Origin: GCA-002793235 sp965267355
Lineage (GTDB): Bacteria > Bacteroidota > Bacteroidia > Flavobacteriales_E > Vicingaceae
Length of the DNA stretch: 64,000 bases
Reading direction: 5' to 3'
NCBI GenBank assembly: GCA_965267355.1
Contig: OZ253956.1
Location: 682,001-746,000 of the forward strand
The translations under genes were made by a program, and so were the position numbers. Of the stretch, positions 7,882 through 16,128 are shown piece by piece. The notes under the pieces are model-generated. The model was not told where the DNA came from. It was given only the letters and a program-made list of their open reading frames with translations, and made no database searches. The first letter of the stretch is position 1. The number at the start of each line of letters is the position of its first letter.

Positions 7882-7943
7882 TTTAGTTGGCAGTTGACAG
7901 TTGACAGTAAAACTATTTACAGATTACTTGTACTGACAACTTT

Positions 7944-8363
7944 TTAAAAGTCTTGTTCTTTTATTAGCTTTCCTTGCTCATTGTAAAATTTCCAATGTCC
8001 TGTTTTTTTGTTGTTTTTATACTCTCCCTCGTAACGCACTTGTCCATCGGAAAAATACACTTTTGCCTTACCTTCTCTATTACCATTTGTAAACATTCCT
8101 TCGCTCTGCACTTGCCCATTATTAAAATACGCTTTCCACTCTCCATCACGCTTTCCATCTATGAGTTTCCCTTCCATCTTTAACTGTCCGTTGTCGTGAA
8201 AATGTTTTTCCTCTACTTTTATTTCTTTATCACCTTCTTTCTTGTAATAGCCAACTACATAAGGTTCATTGTTAGGGTGTTTACTCTCAACTTTTTCAAC
8301 TAAAGGTGCTTCGCATGCAAATAAAATACTTGTTAAGAAACCTAATACCATTAATCTCTTCAT
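7944..8363 (-). CDS. MORN-repeat (YwqK-type) lipoprotein
   Basis: A 139-residue exported lipoprotein. Signal peptide MKRLMVLGFLTSILFAC with lipobox LFAC puts the lipidated Cys at residue 17. The mature part carries about four toxin-antitoxin YwqK/MORN_2-type repeats of the form G(Q/K)L..EG....G.R.G.W..Y. Function of these small proteins in Bacteroidota is unknown; despite the family label no toxin gene is adjacent. It ends 62 bases before dnaG, with a short slippage-like repeat (CAGTTGA twice) between, and starts 4 bases after the polyprenyl synthase stop, so it is probably cotranscribed with that gene. A much larger relative is encoded at 19230-21014. Confidence 0.8.
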   Translation of the reverse strand: MKRLMVLGFLTSILFACEAPLVEKVESKHPNNEPYVVGYYKKEGDKEIKVEEKHFHDNGQLKMEGKLIDGKRDGEWKAYFNNGQVQSEGMFTNGNREGKAKVYFSDGQVRYEGEYKNNKKTGHWKFYNEQGKLIKEQDF

Positions 8364-8367
8364 GTCT

Positions 8368-9345
8368 CTATTTTTTTCTTTCCGTTGTAAATATTACCAA
8401 TTCGGCAAGTGCCTTATTAGCTTCATTTTGTTCAAACTGACTTAGTATTTCTAATGCTTTATCCTTAAATTCTAACATCGCTTTTTGAGCATAATCCAAC
8501 CCACCACTTTTAATCACAAAATCAATCACTTCTTTTACTTTCTTCTTATTCTCGTTGTGATGCTTAATCAACTTTATCATACGTTTCTTATCTGAAGGAG
8601 ATGCCTTGCTAAGAGCGTAAATTAGTGGTAAAGTCATTTTTTTCTCTTTAATGTCAATACCTGTTGGTTTCCCAATGGTATCACCATTACTTCCATAGTC
8701 AAACAAATCATCTTTTATCTGAAAAGCTATACCTGTGTACTCTCCAAATAATCTCATCTTTTCAATTGTTTCCTTATCAGAACTAGTAGAAGTAGTTCCT
8801 GCAGCACAACAGGCAGCAATTAGTGTTGCCGTTTTTTGACGAATAATGTCATAATACACTTCCTCAGTAATATCAAGTTTTCGAGCTTTTTCTATCTGTA
8901 GCAACTCTCCTTCACTCATTTCTCTTACTGAGTTTGACATGATTTTTAATAAATCAAATTCTTCATTTTCTACAGCTAGTAATAAGCCTTTTGACAACAA
9001 ATAATCTCCAACCAATACAGCAATCTTATTCTTCCATATTGCATTAATACTCCAAAAACCTCTACGTTTATTGGCATCATCTACCACATCATCATGCACT
9101 AAAGTTGCCGTATGCAGCAGCTCAATCATTGCTGCAGCTCGATAGGTTGAATCGTTAGATTCTCCAAAAACTTTTGCTGATAAGAAAACAAACATTGGTC
9201 GCATTTGTTTTCCTTTTCTTTTGATAATATAGTGCATTATCTTATCCAGCAGCGAAACTCTACTTTTCATTGAAGCTCTGAAACGAGGTTCAAATTCTTC
9301 AATTTCTTTTAAAATTGGTTGTTTTATTTGGTCGAGTTTACTCAT
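8368..9345 (-). CDS. Polyprenyl diphosphate synthase (IspB/octaprenyl type)
   Basis: A 325-residue class I trans-prenyltransferase that extends FPP with IPP units, most likely to make the menaquinone side chain. First Asp-rich motif DDVVD at residues 85-89, second DDLFD at 212-216, with the GKQMRP substrate-binding segment at 45-50. The bulk of the residues before the first motif (HTATLVH) are small, as in long-chain synthases, but chain length cannot be fixed from sequence alone. It lies 44 bases after the flippase-like gene and 4 bases before a lipoprotein gene on the same strand. Confidence 0.92.
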   Translation of the reverse strand: MSKLDQIKQPILKEIEEFEPRFRASMKSRVSLLDKIMHYIIKRKGKQMRPMFVFLSAKVFGESNDSTYRAAAMIELLHTATLVHDDVVDDANKRRGFWSINAIWKNKIAVLVGDYLLSKGLLLAVENEEFDLLKIMSNSVREMSEGELLQIEKARKLDITEEVYYDIIRQKTATLIAACCAAGTTSTSSDKETIEKMRLFGEYTGIAFQIKDDLFDYGSNGDTIGKPTGIDIKEKKMTLPLIYALSKASPSDKKRMIKLIKHHNENKKKVKEVIDFVIKSGGLDYAQKAMLEFKDKALEILSQFEQNEANKALAELVIFTTERKK

Positions 9346-9389
9346 TGGGAAACCAAAGTTAATAAAAGGTAGGTGATAAGATTGTTAAT

Positions 9390-10436
9390 TCATGTATAAA
9401 CTTTCTTAAGCCATTTTGGCAACACAAAGACCCCTAAAAATAAATAAGGATAATAGCTTAACAATCGCCATAACACAGCCATCAATCCTGCTAAACCAAA
9501 AGGTACAAAATCTGCCAGGAAACCTTGAAAAGCAAACTCTGCAATTCCTGTTCCTCCCGGTGTTGGACTAATCAACATGATAATCCACATTACTAATTGC
9601 CTACCATAAATTAGCAAATGATCACCCACTGGAGTAAATGCCAAAATTAAAAAGTTAACTACCCAAAATCGGGCAGTCCAACTAAACATGGTAGTGGCAA
9701 ATGCTTTTAACCAAAATATAAGTGGTTTTCCTTTTAATTCTTTAGAAGTAAGAATAATATCATCACCTATTTTTTCGATTTTGGAATGCCACCTTCTCAA
9801 CCATCTCAACCTAAATATTTTTAACAATAATTGCTTCACCGCCTTAGGATTTATAAAAACACCAAACACTATAATTATTGATAAGATACAAGTAAACGAA
9901 TACCCTAAAATAAAAATTCCTTTAACCGTAAATACTACTCCAAAAATCTCTTTTTGTAAATCAACAGGAAATAAATATTGTGTACCAATAATTAAGATAA
10001 TAATAGGAACAGTAACAATATAAAATAACTCATCAAAAAGAGCTGTTATCATAACCATTGCTGTACTTTTTCCTACACTTAGTCCTTCTTTATTTAAAAT
10101 GTACAACGCAACCCCTGTTCCTCCCACTATTGATGGAGTAATGGCTGAAGCAAACTCCCATAACATAATTACATCAAAACTATTTCTCCAACTTATTTGG
10201 TCATCTGTAATCACTCTAATTCTATACATATAAGCTAAATCTCTTATCGCCATCATTAAAAGTGCAATAAACAACCAAAAAAAAGATTGTAATGTCCAAC
10301 GTACTTTTGAGAATTCCTCCCAACTTGTATTTTGCCATAACATATAAAAAGCCACAGCCAAACCAATAACTATTGGAACAGCTACTCTTCTGATCGTGAA
10401 TAATTCTTTTACTTTATTACCTTTGGTGCTCGACAA
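9390..10436 (-). CDS. Lysylphosphatidylglycerol synthase-type transmembrane (flippase-like) protein
   Basis: A 348-residue inner-membrane protein with about eight hydrophobic segments and the UPF0104/AglD2 hallmarks GGTGVALYIL and SPTPGGTGIAEF. Members include the flippase half of MprF; stand-alone forms have no proven substrate. The C-terminal tail is short and basic, with no synthase domain. The only start consistent with the upstream in-frame stop is TTG at 10436; the divergent ArsC-like gene begins 11 bases away, so the two promoters must overlap the coding regions or each other. Confidence 0.85.
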   Translation of the reverse strand: MSSTKGNKVKELFTIRRVAVPIVIGLAVAFYMLWQNTSWEEFSKVRWTLQSFFWLFIALLMMAIRDLAYMYRIRVITDDQISWRNSFDVIMLWEFASAITPSIVGGTGVALYILNKEGLSVGKSTAMVMITALFDELFYIVTVPIIILIIGTQYLFPVDLQKEIFGVVFTVKGIFILGYSFTCILSIIIVFGVFINPKAVKQLLLKIFRLRWLRRWHSKIEKIGDDIILTSKELKGKPLIFWLKAFATTMFSWTARFWVVNFLILAFTPVGDHLLIYGRQLVMWIIMLISPTPGGTGIAEFAFQGFLADFVPFGLAGLMAVLWRLLSYYPYLFLGVFVLPKWLKKVYT

Positions 10437-10447
10437 AACTTTACGTT

Positions 10448-10795
10448 ATGAAAAAAATATATTACCTCTCTACATGCTCAACTTGCACAAGAATTATCAA
10501 TGAATTAAACCTTGATGATTCTTTTGAGTTTCAAGATATCAAATCTAATAAAATAACTGAGGAACAAATTGAGCACATGGCAAAATTGTCAGGTTCGTAT
10601 GAAAGCTTATTTAGCAGAAGAGCTATGAAGTATAAATCTATGGGTTTAGCTGAAAAATCATTATCTGAAAGTGATTATAAAAAGTATATTTTAGATGAAT
10701 ACACTTTTTTAAAGCGGCCTGTAATCATTATTGACAGTCAAATATTTATAGGGAACAGCAAAAAAACTGTTGAAGCCGTAGCACAAGCATTATGA
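10448..10795 (+). CDS. ArsC/Spx-like thioredoxin-fold protein
   Basis: A 115-residue protein of the ArsC family. YYLSTCSTCTRII gives an N-terminal C-X2-C (residues 9 and 12) at the position of the ArsC/Spx active site, and FLKRPVIIID is the family's C-terminal signature with the Arg-Pro turn. The second-shell arginines needed for arsenate reduction cannot be confirmed, so it may be a YffB-like protein of unknown substrate. Its last four bases overlap the start of the DMT transporter gene, indicating translational coupling; the next gene is not an arsenic pump, which argues against arsenic resistance. Confidence 0.82.
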   Translation: MKKIYYLSTCSTCTRIINELNLDDSFEFQDIKSNKITEEQIEHMAKLSGSYESLFSRRAMKYKSMGLAEKSLSESDYKKYILDEYTFLKRPVIIIDSQIFIGNSKKTVEAVAQAL

Positions 10796-11682
10796 GTAGT
10801 AACCTAAAAGCTCATTTGGCTCTTTTAGGAGCCAATCTTATTTACGGCATTAATTATTCTGTAGCTAAGGATTTAATGCCTGGTTTTATTGAGCCTTTTG
10901 GTTTTATTTTTTGTAGAGTAATTGGTGCTTTAATACTTTTTTGGGCTGTGCATTCTTTTACTTACGAAAAAGTAGAAAAGAAAGATTTTCTACTTATGGC
11001 TATTTGTGGTTTTTTTGGTGTTGCAGCTAATCAATTGATGTTTTTTTATGGGTTAAACATTACTACTCCGATAAATGCCGGAATAATCATGACATCGAAT
11101 CCAATATTGGTTTTGGTTGCTTCTGCCATTATTTTAAAGAATAAAATCACTATTAATAAATTAGCAGGTATTTTTCTCGGCATATCAGGCGCTCTATTAT
11201 TGTTATTGTTTAAAGCTGATTTTTCATTTAACACCGAAACTTTGTTGGGTGACCTATTTATATTTTTAAATGCCTTATCTTATGGCGTTTATCTTGTTCT
11301 TGCTGTTCCCTTAATGAAAAAGTACAAACCGCTAACCGTTATTAAATGGGTATTTACATTTGGGGTAATTTTCGTTATCCCTTTTGGATTCAATCAGTTT
11401 ACCGAAATAGATTGGAGTTCTTTTTCTTCAGTAATTTGGTTAAAATTTGCTTTTGTAATTGTAGGAACTACCTTTTTAGCCTATCTTTTTAATATCTATG
11501 GATTAAAAAAATTAAACCCTTCAACAGTCTCCACCTATATATATTTACAGCCTTTACTTGCAGCAACTTTTGCAATTTGGGCAGGCAAAGATGAATTAGA
11601 TTGGGTAAAAATAGTAGCAGCTATATTAATTTTTAGTGGTGTTTACTTGGTTAGTAAAACAAAACCCTTGAAAAATCAGTAG
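10792..11682 (+). CDS. EamA/DMT-family transporter
   Basis: A 296-residue inner-membrane protein with ten predicted hydrophobic helices in two EamA repeats (first ending near residue 135, LLLLFKADFSF; second from GDLFIFLNALSYG). TPINAGIIMTSNPILVL and STVSTYIYLQPLLA are the characteristic helix pairs. It is likely a metabolite exporter; the substrate cannot be told. The ATG overlaps the ArsC-like gene by four bases. A promoter for yicC starts inside its last codons. Confidence 0.88.
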   Translation: MSSNLKAHLALLGANLIYGINYSVAKDLMPGFIEPFGFIFCRVIGALILFWAVHSFTYEKVEKKDFLLMAICGFFGVAANQLMFFYGLNITTPINAGIIMTSNPILVLVASAIILKNKITINKLAGIFLGISGALLLLLFKADFSFNTETLLGDLFIFLNALSYGVYLVLAVPLMKKYKPLTVIKWVFTFGVIFVIPFGFNQFTEIDWSSFSSVIWLKFAFVIVGTTFLAYLFNIYGLKKLNPSTVSTYIYLQPLLAATFAIWAGKDELDWVKIVAAILIFSGVYLVSKTKPLKNQ

Positions 11683-11696
11683 TATTATTACATTTG
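11668..11696 (+). promoter_or_regulatory. Promoter of the yicC-gmk-nadD operon
   Basis: TTG (11668-11670), 18 bases, TACATTTG (11689-11696): an exact Bacteroidota -7 box with -33 TTG. It overlaps the end of the transporter gene and lies 17 bases before the yicC ATG. Confidence 0.7.
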
Positions 11697-11713
11697 TAGT
11701 CTAATTTTAACTT

Positions 11714-12586
11714 ATGATAAAGTCCATGACCGGTTTTGGAAAAGCAACCGGAGAAATAAATCAAAAGAAAATTACTGTTGAAATTAAATCGTTAAACAGC
11801 AAACAAGCTGATGTAACAGTAAGAATGCCCTCCTTTTATAAAGAAAAAGAGTTAGAAGTTAGGTCTTACATCAACAAACAACTTAACCGAGGAAAAATTG
11901 AATTTAACCTTTATGCTGAACTGTTAGGAGACCAGTCAAGTTACCAAATTAATAACGCTGTATTTAAAAAATATTATACCGACCTAAATGAAATAGCTGA
12001 GGAGCTAGGAGCTGAGAAAGCTGACATTGTTTCTGCAATAACCAAATTACCAGATGTTTTAAAAACTGAACGAGAAGAATTAGATGAAACAGAGTGGAAT
12101 TCTATCAATGAAATAATTCAAAAAGCCATAGCTAGCTTAGATGAATTTAGAATAAAGGAAGGGAAAGTTCTTTCAGATGAATTATCACTTAGAATAAATA
12201 ATATCACACAGCTTTTATCTGAAGTGGATAAATTTGAAGAAGCAAGACTCACCACCATAAGAGAACGTATTAAAAACAACTTAAAAGATACCGTTGGTGA
12301 AGAAAATATCAATAATGACCGCTTTGAACAAGAACTCATCTATTACATTGAAAAATTTGATGTAACTGAAGAAAAAACCCGATTATCAGCCCACTGCCAA
12401 TACTTTATCGAAACCATGAACACTCAAAATTCTGAAGGGAAAAAACTAGGGTTTATCTCTCAGGAAATTGGTAGAGAAATTAACACCTTAGGCTCTAAGG
12501 CCAATAATGCAGACATGCAGAAACTAGTGGTTCAGATGAAAGATGAGTTAGAAAAAATTAAGGAACAAACATTAAATATTTTATAA
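11714..12586 (+). CDS. yicC: YicC/YloC family endoribonuclease-like protein
   Basis: A 290-residue cytoplasmic protein of the YicC family (RNA-binding; endoribonuclease activity reported for E. coli YicC). The opening MIKSMTGFGKA and EIKSLNSKQADVTVRMP are the family signature, and the C-terminal DUF1732 region contains GKKLGFISQEIGREINTLGSKANNADMQ in short pieces, ending EKIKEQTLNIL. Length is normal. It lies 12 bases ahead of gmk; the yicC-gmk pairing is conserved across many bacteria. Confidence 0.94.
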   Translation: MIKSMTGFGKATGEINQKKITVEIKSLNSKQADVTVRMPSFYKEKELEVRSYINKQLNRGKIEFNLYAELLGDQSSYQINNAVFKKYYTDLNEIAEELGAEKADIVSAITKLPDVLKTEREELDETEWNSINEIIQKAIASLDEFRIKEGKVLSDELSLRINNITQLLSEVDKFEEARLTTIRERIKNNLKDTVGEENINNDRFEQELIYYIEKFDVTEEKTRLSAHCQYFIETMNTQNSEGKKLGFISQEIGREINTLGSKANNADMQKLVVQMKDELEKIKEQTLNIL

Positions 12587-12598
12587 CATAAAACTATT

Positions 12599-13165
12599 AT
12601 GGAAGGGAAGTGTATCATATTATGTGCACCATCGGGGGCAGGAAAAACATCAATCACTAAATTTTTATTACAACAAGATTTAGATTTAGAATTTTCCATC
12701 TCAGCATGTACTAGAGAAAAAAGAACCAACGAAGTGGATGGTGTAGACTATTATTTTCTTAATACAGATGATTTTAAGAGAAGGATAGAGAACGATGAGT
12801 TTGTAGAATGGGAAGAAGTATATGATGGTAGTTTTTATGGAACACTTAAAACAGAAATCAATCGAATTTGGAATAGAGGTAAGAATGTAATCTTTGATGT
12901 TGATGTGGAGGGAGGTTTAAGTTTAACTAAATATTTTGGAGAAAAGGCACTGGCAATATTTATTAAACCTCCTGCAATTGATGAGCTTGAGAAAAGACTT
13001 AAAGCACGAGGGACTGAAGATGAAGAAAAAATTCAAAAAAGATTAGCTAAAGCAGCTAAGGAAATAGAGTACGCCAAATGGTTCGATACTATTATTGTAA
13101 ATGACAATCTGGATGATGCACAGCAAGAGGTTTTAAACTATGTAAAATCCTTTTTAAAAAAGTAA
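12599..13165 (+). CDS. gmk: Guanylate kinase
   Basis: A 188-residue enzyme phosphorylating GMP to GDP with ATP. P-loop APSGAGKT at residues 10-17, the GMP-binding region SACTREKRTNEVDGVDYYFL and the lid RLKARGTEDEEKIQKRL are all present. It starts 12 bases after yicC and its stop is directly followed by the nadD start, so the three form one operon. Confidence 0.97.
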   Translation: MEGKCIILCAPSGAGKTSITKFLLQQDLDLEFSISACTREKRTNEVDGVDYYFLNTDDFKRRIENDEFVEWEEVYDGSFYGTLKTEINRIWNRGKNVIFDVDVEGGLSLTKYFGEKALAIFIKPPAIDELEKRLKARGTEDEEKIQKRLAKAAKEIEYAKWFDTIIVNDNLDDAQQEVLNYVKSFLKK

Positions 13166-13774
13166 ATGAAAATTGGCCTTTATTTTGGTACTTACAATCC
13201 TATACATGTAGGGCATTTAATCATTGCCAATTATATGGCGGATTATACCCATTTAGATCAGGTTTGGCTTGTTGTTACCCCTCAAAACCCTTTAAAAAAG
13301 AAAGCATCTTTGCTATCAGACTACCACCGCTTAGCTTTAGTTAGAACTGCCATTGAAGATAATAATAAGCTAAAAGCATCTAACATAGAATTTGAACTAC
13401 CTAAACCATCTTACACCTCTACTACACTTACTTACATCCAGGAAGAGTATCCCGAACATGAGTTTTCCCTTATTATGGGAGAAGATAATTTAAGAACATT
13501 CCACAAATGGAAAAACCACGAACAAATTATAGAAAATCATCAAATTTTTGTTTATCCAAGAGCTTTAACTGAAGTTGAACGAAAAGAACAAATAGTAATT
13601 GAAACAGAAAATGATTTCAAAAACCATAAAAACGTAACTTACTGTGATGCCCCTGTCATGAAAGTTTCTTCAAGCTTTATCAGAAAAGCCATAAAAGAAA
13701 AAAAAGATGTAAGATATTTATTAACTGAGCCCGTTTTCAAGTACGTTACCGAAATGCACTTTTACGAAACATAA
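13166..13774 (+). CDS. nadD: Nicotinate-nucleotide adenylyltransferase
   Basis: A 202-residue nucleotidyltransferase joining NaMN and ATP to form deamido-NAD. The N-terminal GTYNPIHVGH (residues 8-17) is the HxGH motif and SSSFIRKAI near the end is the matching ISSTxIR motif. GEDNLRTFHKWKN is the NadD substrate loop. It begins with no gap after gmk and its last 13 bases overlap the 3' end of the convergent DUF6427 gene. Confidence 0.95.
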   Translation: MKIGLYFGTYNPIHVGHLIIANYMADYTHLDQVWLVVTPQNPLKKKASLLSDYHRLALVRTAIEDNNKLKASNIEFELPKPSYTSTTLTYIQEEYPEHEFSLIMGEDNLRTFHKWKNHEQIIENHQIFVYPRALTEVERKEQIVIETENDFKNHKNVTYCDAPVMKVSSSFIRKAIKEKKDVRYLLTEPVFKYVTEMHFYET

Positions 13775-14727
13775 TTCAACACCAAACTAGCTGCTAAAAC
13801 CGTAAATAGAAATTCTGCCAACCATTTTCTTTTTACATCATTAAAATAATTGGCTAAGAAAATTGAAAAGGGAACACTTACTAAACTTAGTGTTGCAAGG
13901 TAGTCATTTCCATTTAGAATTATTAATAAAGAAAGTAAAACTGCCAACATTAACGTCAATAATTTTGATTTTCTCACTTTAACCACATCAAATTGAGTCG
14001 ATTTTATAAAATATAATATTGATAAAATACCTAGAGCCAATGCAACACAAATAGAATAGTAATAATTAGTCAAACCTGATGCTTGCTCAAAGAAAATAAC
14101 ATTATTTAATCCAAACGAAGCTTTTAATGTTTCTATATTATCCGAAAAAAAGAAACCGACTACATAATACAGTAAAGGCAGTACAAAACCAAAAATCGAA
14201 ACAATAAAGCTGCGCCAATTCGGAGTACTCATATAAAGCAACACCAACCACAGAAAAGGAAACAATATGATTAAAGGAAAGTAAATAAGTGTAGCCAACC
14301 CTATTAATACTCCTAAATTAAATGCTATTTCATTAACCTGAGCCTGATTATATAGTCTTAGAAACAAATGGAGTAATATGATAACTAACGTATTTACAAG
14401 TAATAGTGGGTTAAATATGAGCATAGTTTTACTGACACCCATTAAGATTACATAAAACAATCCTACCAAATGACTATTATTTTTAACTATTTTATGCCTA
14501 TTTACTATATTGTTTAGATAAATTGCCTGAAAGGATACTAACAATACACAAACAATGTAACTTAGATAGCTGTATTTGTTTAAACCTTCAACTAAATTAA
14601 ATAACGAATTATCATAACTAATTACAACCGTATCATTCCATAATCTGGGCACCCACATAACAAATGTCAACAATACGATAAATGCATTAATTACTTTTTG
14701 ATTGGATTTAAAAACAGCTATTAACAT
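13762..14727 (-). CDS. DUF6427-type multi-pass membrane protein
   Basis: A 321-residue protein that is almost wholly hydrophobic, with about nine to ten membrane segments and short loops. It resembles the DUF6427 family of Flavobacteriia, for which no function is known. The neighbour across a divergent promoter region is the small DUF6341-type gene, an arrangement I recall in other Flavobacteriia. Its 3' end overlaps nadD by 13 bases. Assignment rests on overall character and context, not on a catalytic motif. Confidence 0.75.
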   Translation of the reverse strand: MLIAVFKSNQKVINAFIVLLTFVMWVPRLWNDTVVISYDNSLFNLVEGLNKYSYLSYIVCVLLVSFQAIYLNNIVNRHKIVKNNSHLVGLFYVILMGVSKTMLIFNPLLLVNTLVIILLHLFLRLYNQAQVNEIAFNLGVLIGLATLIYFPLIILFPFLWLVLLYMSTPNWRSFIVSIFGFVLPLLYYVVGFFFSDNIETLKASFGLNNVIFFEQASGLTNYYYSICVALALGILSILYFIKSTQFDVVKVRKSKLLTLMLAVLLSLLIILNGNDYLATLSLVSVPFSIFLANYFNDVKRKWLAEFLFTVLAASLVLNYVS

Positions 14728-14738
14728 AACAAGTGCTA

Positions 14739-14772
14739 CAAATATAGTTTCAATATGCGTTTTTTACCCAAA
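14739..14772 (-). promoter_or_regulatory. Promoter of the DUF6427 gene
   Basis: On the minus strand TTTG (14772-14769), 22 bases, TATATTTG (14746-14739), a full match to TAnnTTTG. The predicted start is within about 10 bases of the gene's ATG at 14727. Confidence 0.55.
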
Positions 14773-14777
14773 AGTGT

Positions 14778-14807
14778 TTTGTTTATTAAAGATAAATTTT
14801 ACATTTG
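14778..14807 (+). promoter_or_regulatory. Promoter of the DUF6341 gene
   Basis: TTTG (14778-14781), 18 bases, TACATTTG (14800-14807): exact -33 and -7 consensus for Bacteroidota. The gene's ATG is 19 bases further on. Confidence 0.75.
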
Positions 14808-14826
14808 CTTTCTAAACATTTAAGTT

Positions 14827-15009
14827 ATGACAGAATTTATATACTCATTAGGCGATTTTTTTTACTGGCTGTTTGAAAATACACTTGAACCATTAGGAAA
14901 TTTGCCTAACAATGCATTTTTATTACTAGGGTTTGTTGGAATGTTTATTTGGTTAAAAATGCAGAAAAAATTTAATGAAGAAGCCAAAGCTAACGGTACT
15001 CTTAAATAA
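14827..15009 (+). CDS. DUF6341-type small membrane protein
   Basis: A 60-residue protein with one clear membrane span (NAFLLLGFVGMFIWLKM) preceded by an amphipathic, aromatic-rich N-terminus (FIYSLGDFFYWLFENTLEPLG) and followed by a charged cytoplasmic tail. It matches the DUF6341 type known from Flavobacteriia. A strong promoter precedes it and a strong terminator follows, so it forms a single-gene unit. Function unknown. Confidence 0.8.
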   Translation: MTEFIYSLGDFFYWLFENTLEPLGNLPNNAFLLLGFVGMFIWLKMQKKFNEEAKANGTLK

Positions 15010-15031
15010 GATAAAAACATAAATTTTAAGG

Positions 15032-15060
15032 AAGACCTCGACTATTCGGGGTCTTTTTTA
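15032..15060 (+). terminator. Terminator after the DUF6341 gene
   Basis: AAGACCTCG (15032-15040) pairs with CGGGGTCTT (15047-15055) around ACTATT, followed by a T run. Confidence 0.88.
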
Positions 15061-15101
15061 TTGAAAAAAGCACTAAACAACAATATATTGTTAATAAATT
15101 A

Positions 15102-15131
15102 TTGTTCTATTAAAAAAAAGTGCTAAATTCG
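15102..15131 (+). promoter_or_regulatory. Promoter of the rplM-rpsI operon
   Basis: TTG (15102-15104), 19 bases, TAAATTCG (15124-15131), one base off the TAnnTTTG box. A leader of about 50 bases with a small CCC...GGG hairpin follows before the GTG start. The same TAAATTCGCAG string precedes the gene at 42103. Confidence 0.65.
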
Positions 15132-15184
15132 CAGCCCCAATTTAGGGTAGTAATGTAATAACAGATTGATAAAAAACTAGTTAA

Positions 15185-15640
15185 GTGGATACAATAAGTT
15201 ACAAAACAATATCAGCAAATAACGCTACAGTTAATAAGGAGTGGTTATTAGTTGATGCTAAAGACGAAACATTAGGAAGATTAGCTTCTAAAGTAGCTAA
15301 CTTAATAAGAGGGAAGCATAAAACTAACTTTACTCCTCATGTAGATTGTGGAGATAATGTAGTAGTTATTAATGCTGAAAAAATTAAACTTTCTGGCAAT
15401 AAGTGGGATGAGAAAGAATACATTACCTTCTCTGGTTATCCTGGAGGTCAAAAAAGAGCTACTGCTAACGAATTAATGGCTAAAAAACCTACAGCAATGG
15501 TAGAAAAAGCGATTAAAGGTATGCTCCCAAAAAATAAGTTAGGTAGAGCTATGTTTAAAAACTTATATGTATATGCTGGTTCAGAGCATAAACAGGAAGC
15601 TCAACAACCAAAAGCAATTAATTTAAGCGACATTAAATAA
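15185..15640 (+). CDS. rplM: 50S ribosomal protein L13
   Basis: A 151-residue large-subunit protein. KEWLLVDAKDETLGRLASKVA and the C-terminal KGMLPKNKLGRAM and YVYAGSEHKHEAQQP-like block are L13 hallmarks (here YAGSEHKQEAQQP). The Bacteroidota-specific N-terminal extension MDTISYKTISAN fixes the start at a GTG codon, which is uncommon for this gene and may lower or tune initiation. It is followed 5 bases later by rpsI. Confidence 0.97.
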   Translation: MDTISYKTISANNATVNKEWLLVDAKDETLGRLASKVANLIRGKHKTNFTPHVDCGDNVVVINAEKIKLSGNKWDEKEYITFSGYPGGQKRATANELMAKKPTAMVEKAIKGMLPKNKLGRAMFKNLYVYAGSEHKQEAQQPKAINLSDIK

Positions 15641-15645
15641 AACAC

Positions 15646-16032
15646 ATGGAAGTAGTTAACGCAACAGGAAGAAGAAAAACTGCAGTAGCAAGAGTTTACT
15701 TATCAAAAGGTAAAGGTAACGTTACTGTAAATAAAAAAGACTACAAAGAGTTCTTTCCTACAACCGTTTTACAAGGCAAGGTTCAACAAGCATTTAATGT
15801 TACCGAAACAGCTAAAAATTACGATGTAAAAGTAAACGTAGCAGGTGGTGGCATTACAGGTCAGGCAGAAGCAGTAAGACATGCTATTGCAAGAGCACTT
15901 GTAAAAATTGACGAAGAGCACAAACCAGCTTTAAAAGCTGAAGGGTTAATGACAAGAGATCCAAGAATGGTTGAACGTAAAAAATCTGGTCAGCCTAAAG
16001 CTCGTAAGAAATTTCAGTTTAGTAAACGTTAA
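15646..16032 (+). CDS. rpsI: 30S ribosomal protein S9
   Basis: A 128-residue small-subunit protein. ATGRRKTAVARVYL at the start, GGGITGQAEAVRHAIARAL in the middle and the basic tail ending QFSKR, which reaches the P-site tRNA in the ribosome, are all intact. Conserved order rplM-rpsI. Confidence 0.98.
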   Translation: MEVVNATGRRKTAVARVYLSKGKGNVTVNKKDYKEFFPTTVLQGKVQQAFNVTETAKNYDVKVNVAGGGITGQAEAVRHAIARALVKIDEEHKPALKAEGLMTRDPRMVERKKSGQPKARKKFQFSKR

Positions 16033-16055
16033 TATAAATTATTGTTTAGTATCTA

Positions 16056-16098
16056 AACTTTTAAGACTTAGCTTTTTTAAGCTAGCTACTTAAAAGTT
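16056..16098 (+). promoter_or_regulatory. Stem-loop in the rpsB leader
   Basis: AACTTTTAAG (16056-16065) pairs perfectly with CTTAAAAGTT (16089-16098); inside it TAGCTT (16069-16074) pairs with AAGCTA (16079-16084) around TTTT. No T run follows, so it is not a plain terminator. It lies 30 bases before the S2 start and could be an S2-binding leader, a processing site or a weak attenuator; the role is inferred. Confidence 0.5.
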
Positions 16099-16128
16099 GA
16101 AATATTAAAGAATGTAAACAATTAAAAC

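Noticed and set aside
7885..7910. Short direct repeat CAGTTGACAGTTGACAGT between dnaG and the MORN lipoprotein gene
   Set aside because: Only two and a half copies of a 7-mer; too short for an origin iteron or satellite, likely replication slippage.
7944..8363. YwqK-type protein as part of a toxin-antitoxin pair
   Set aside because: It has a lipoprotein signal and no adjacent toxin-like gene; the family name alone does not support it.
9688..10023. 111-residue plus-strand frame inside the flippase-like gene
   Set aside because: Mirror of membrane-helix codons on the other strand; no independent support.
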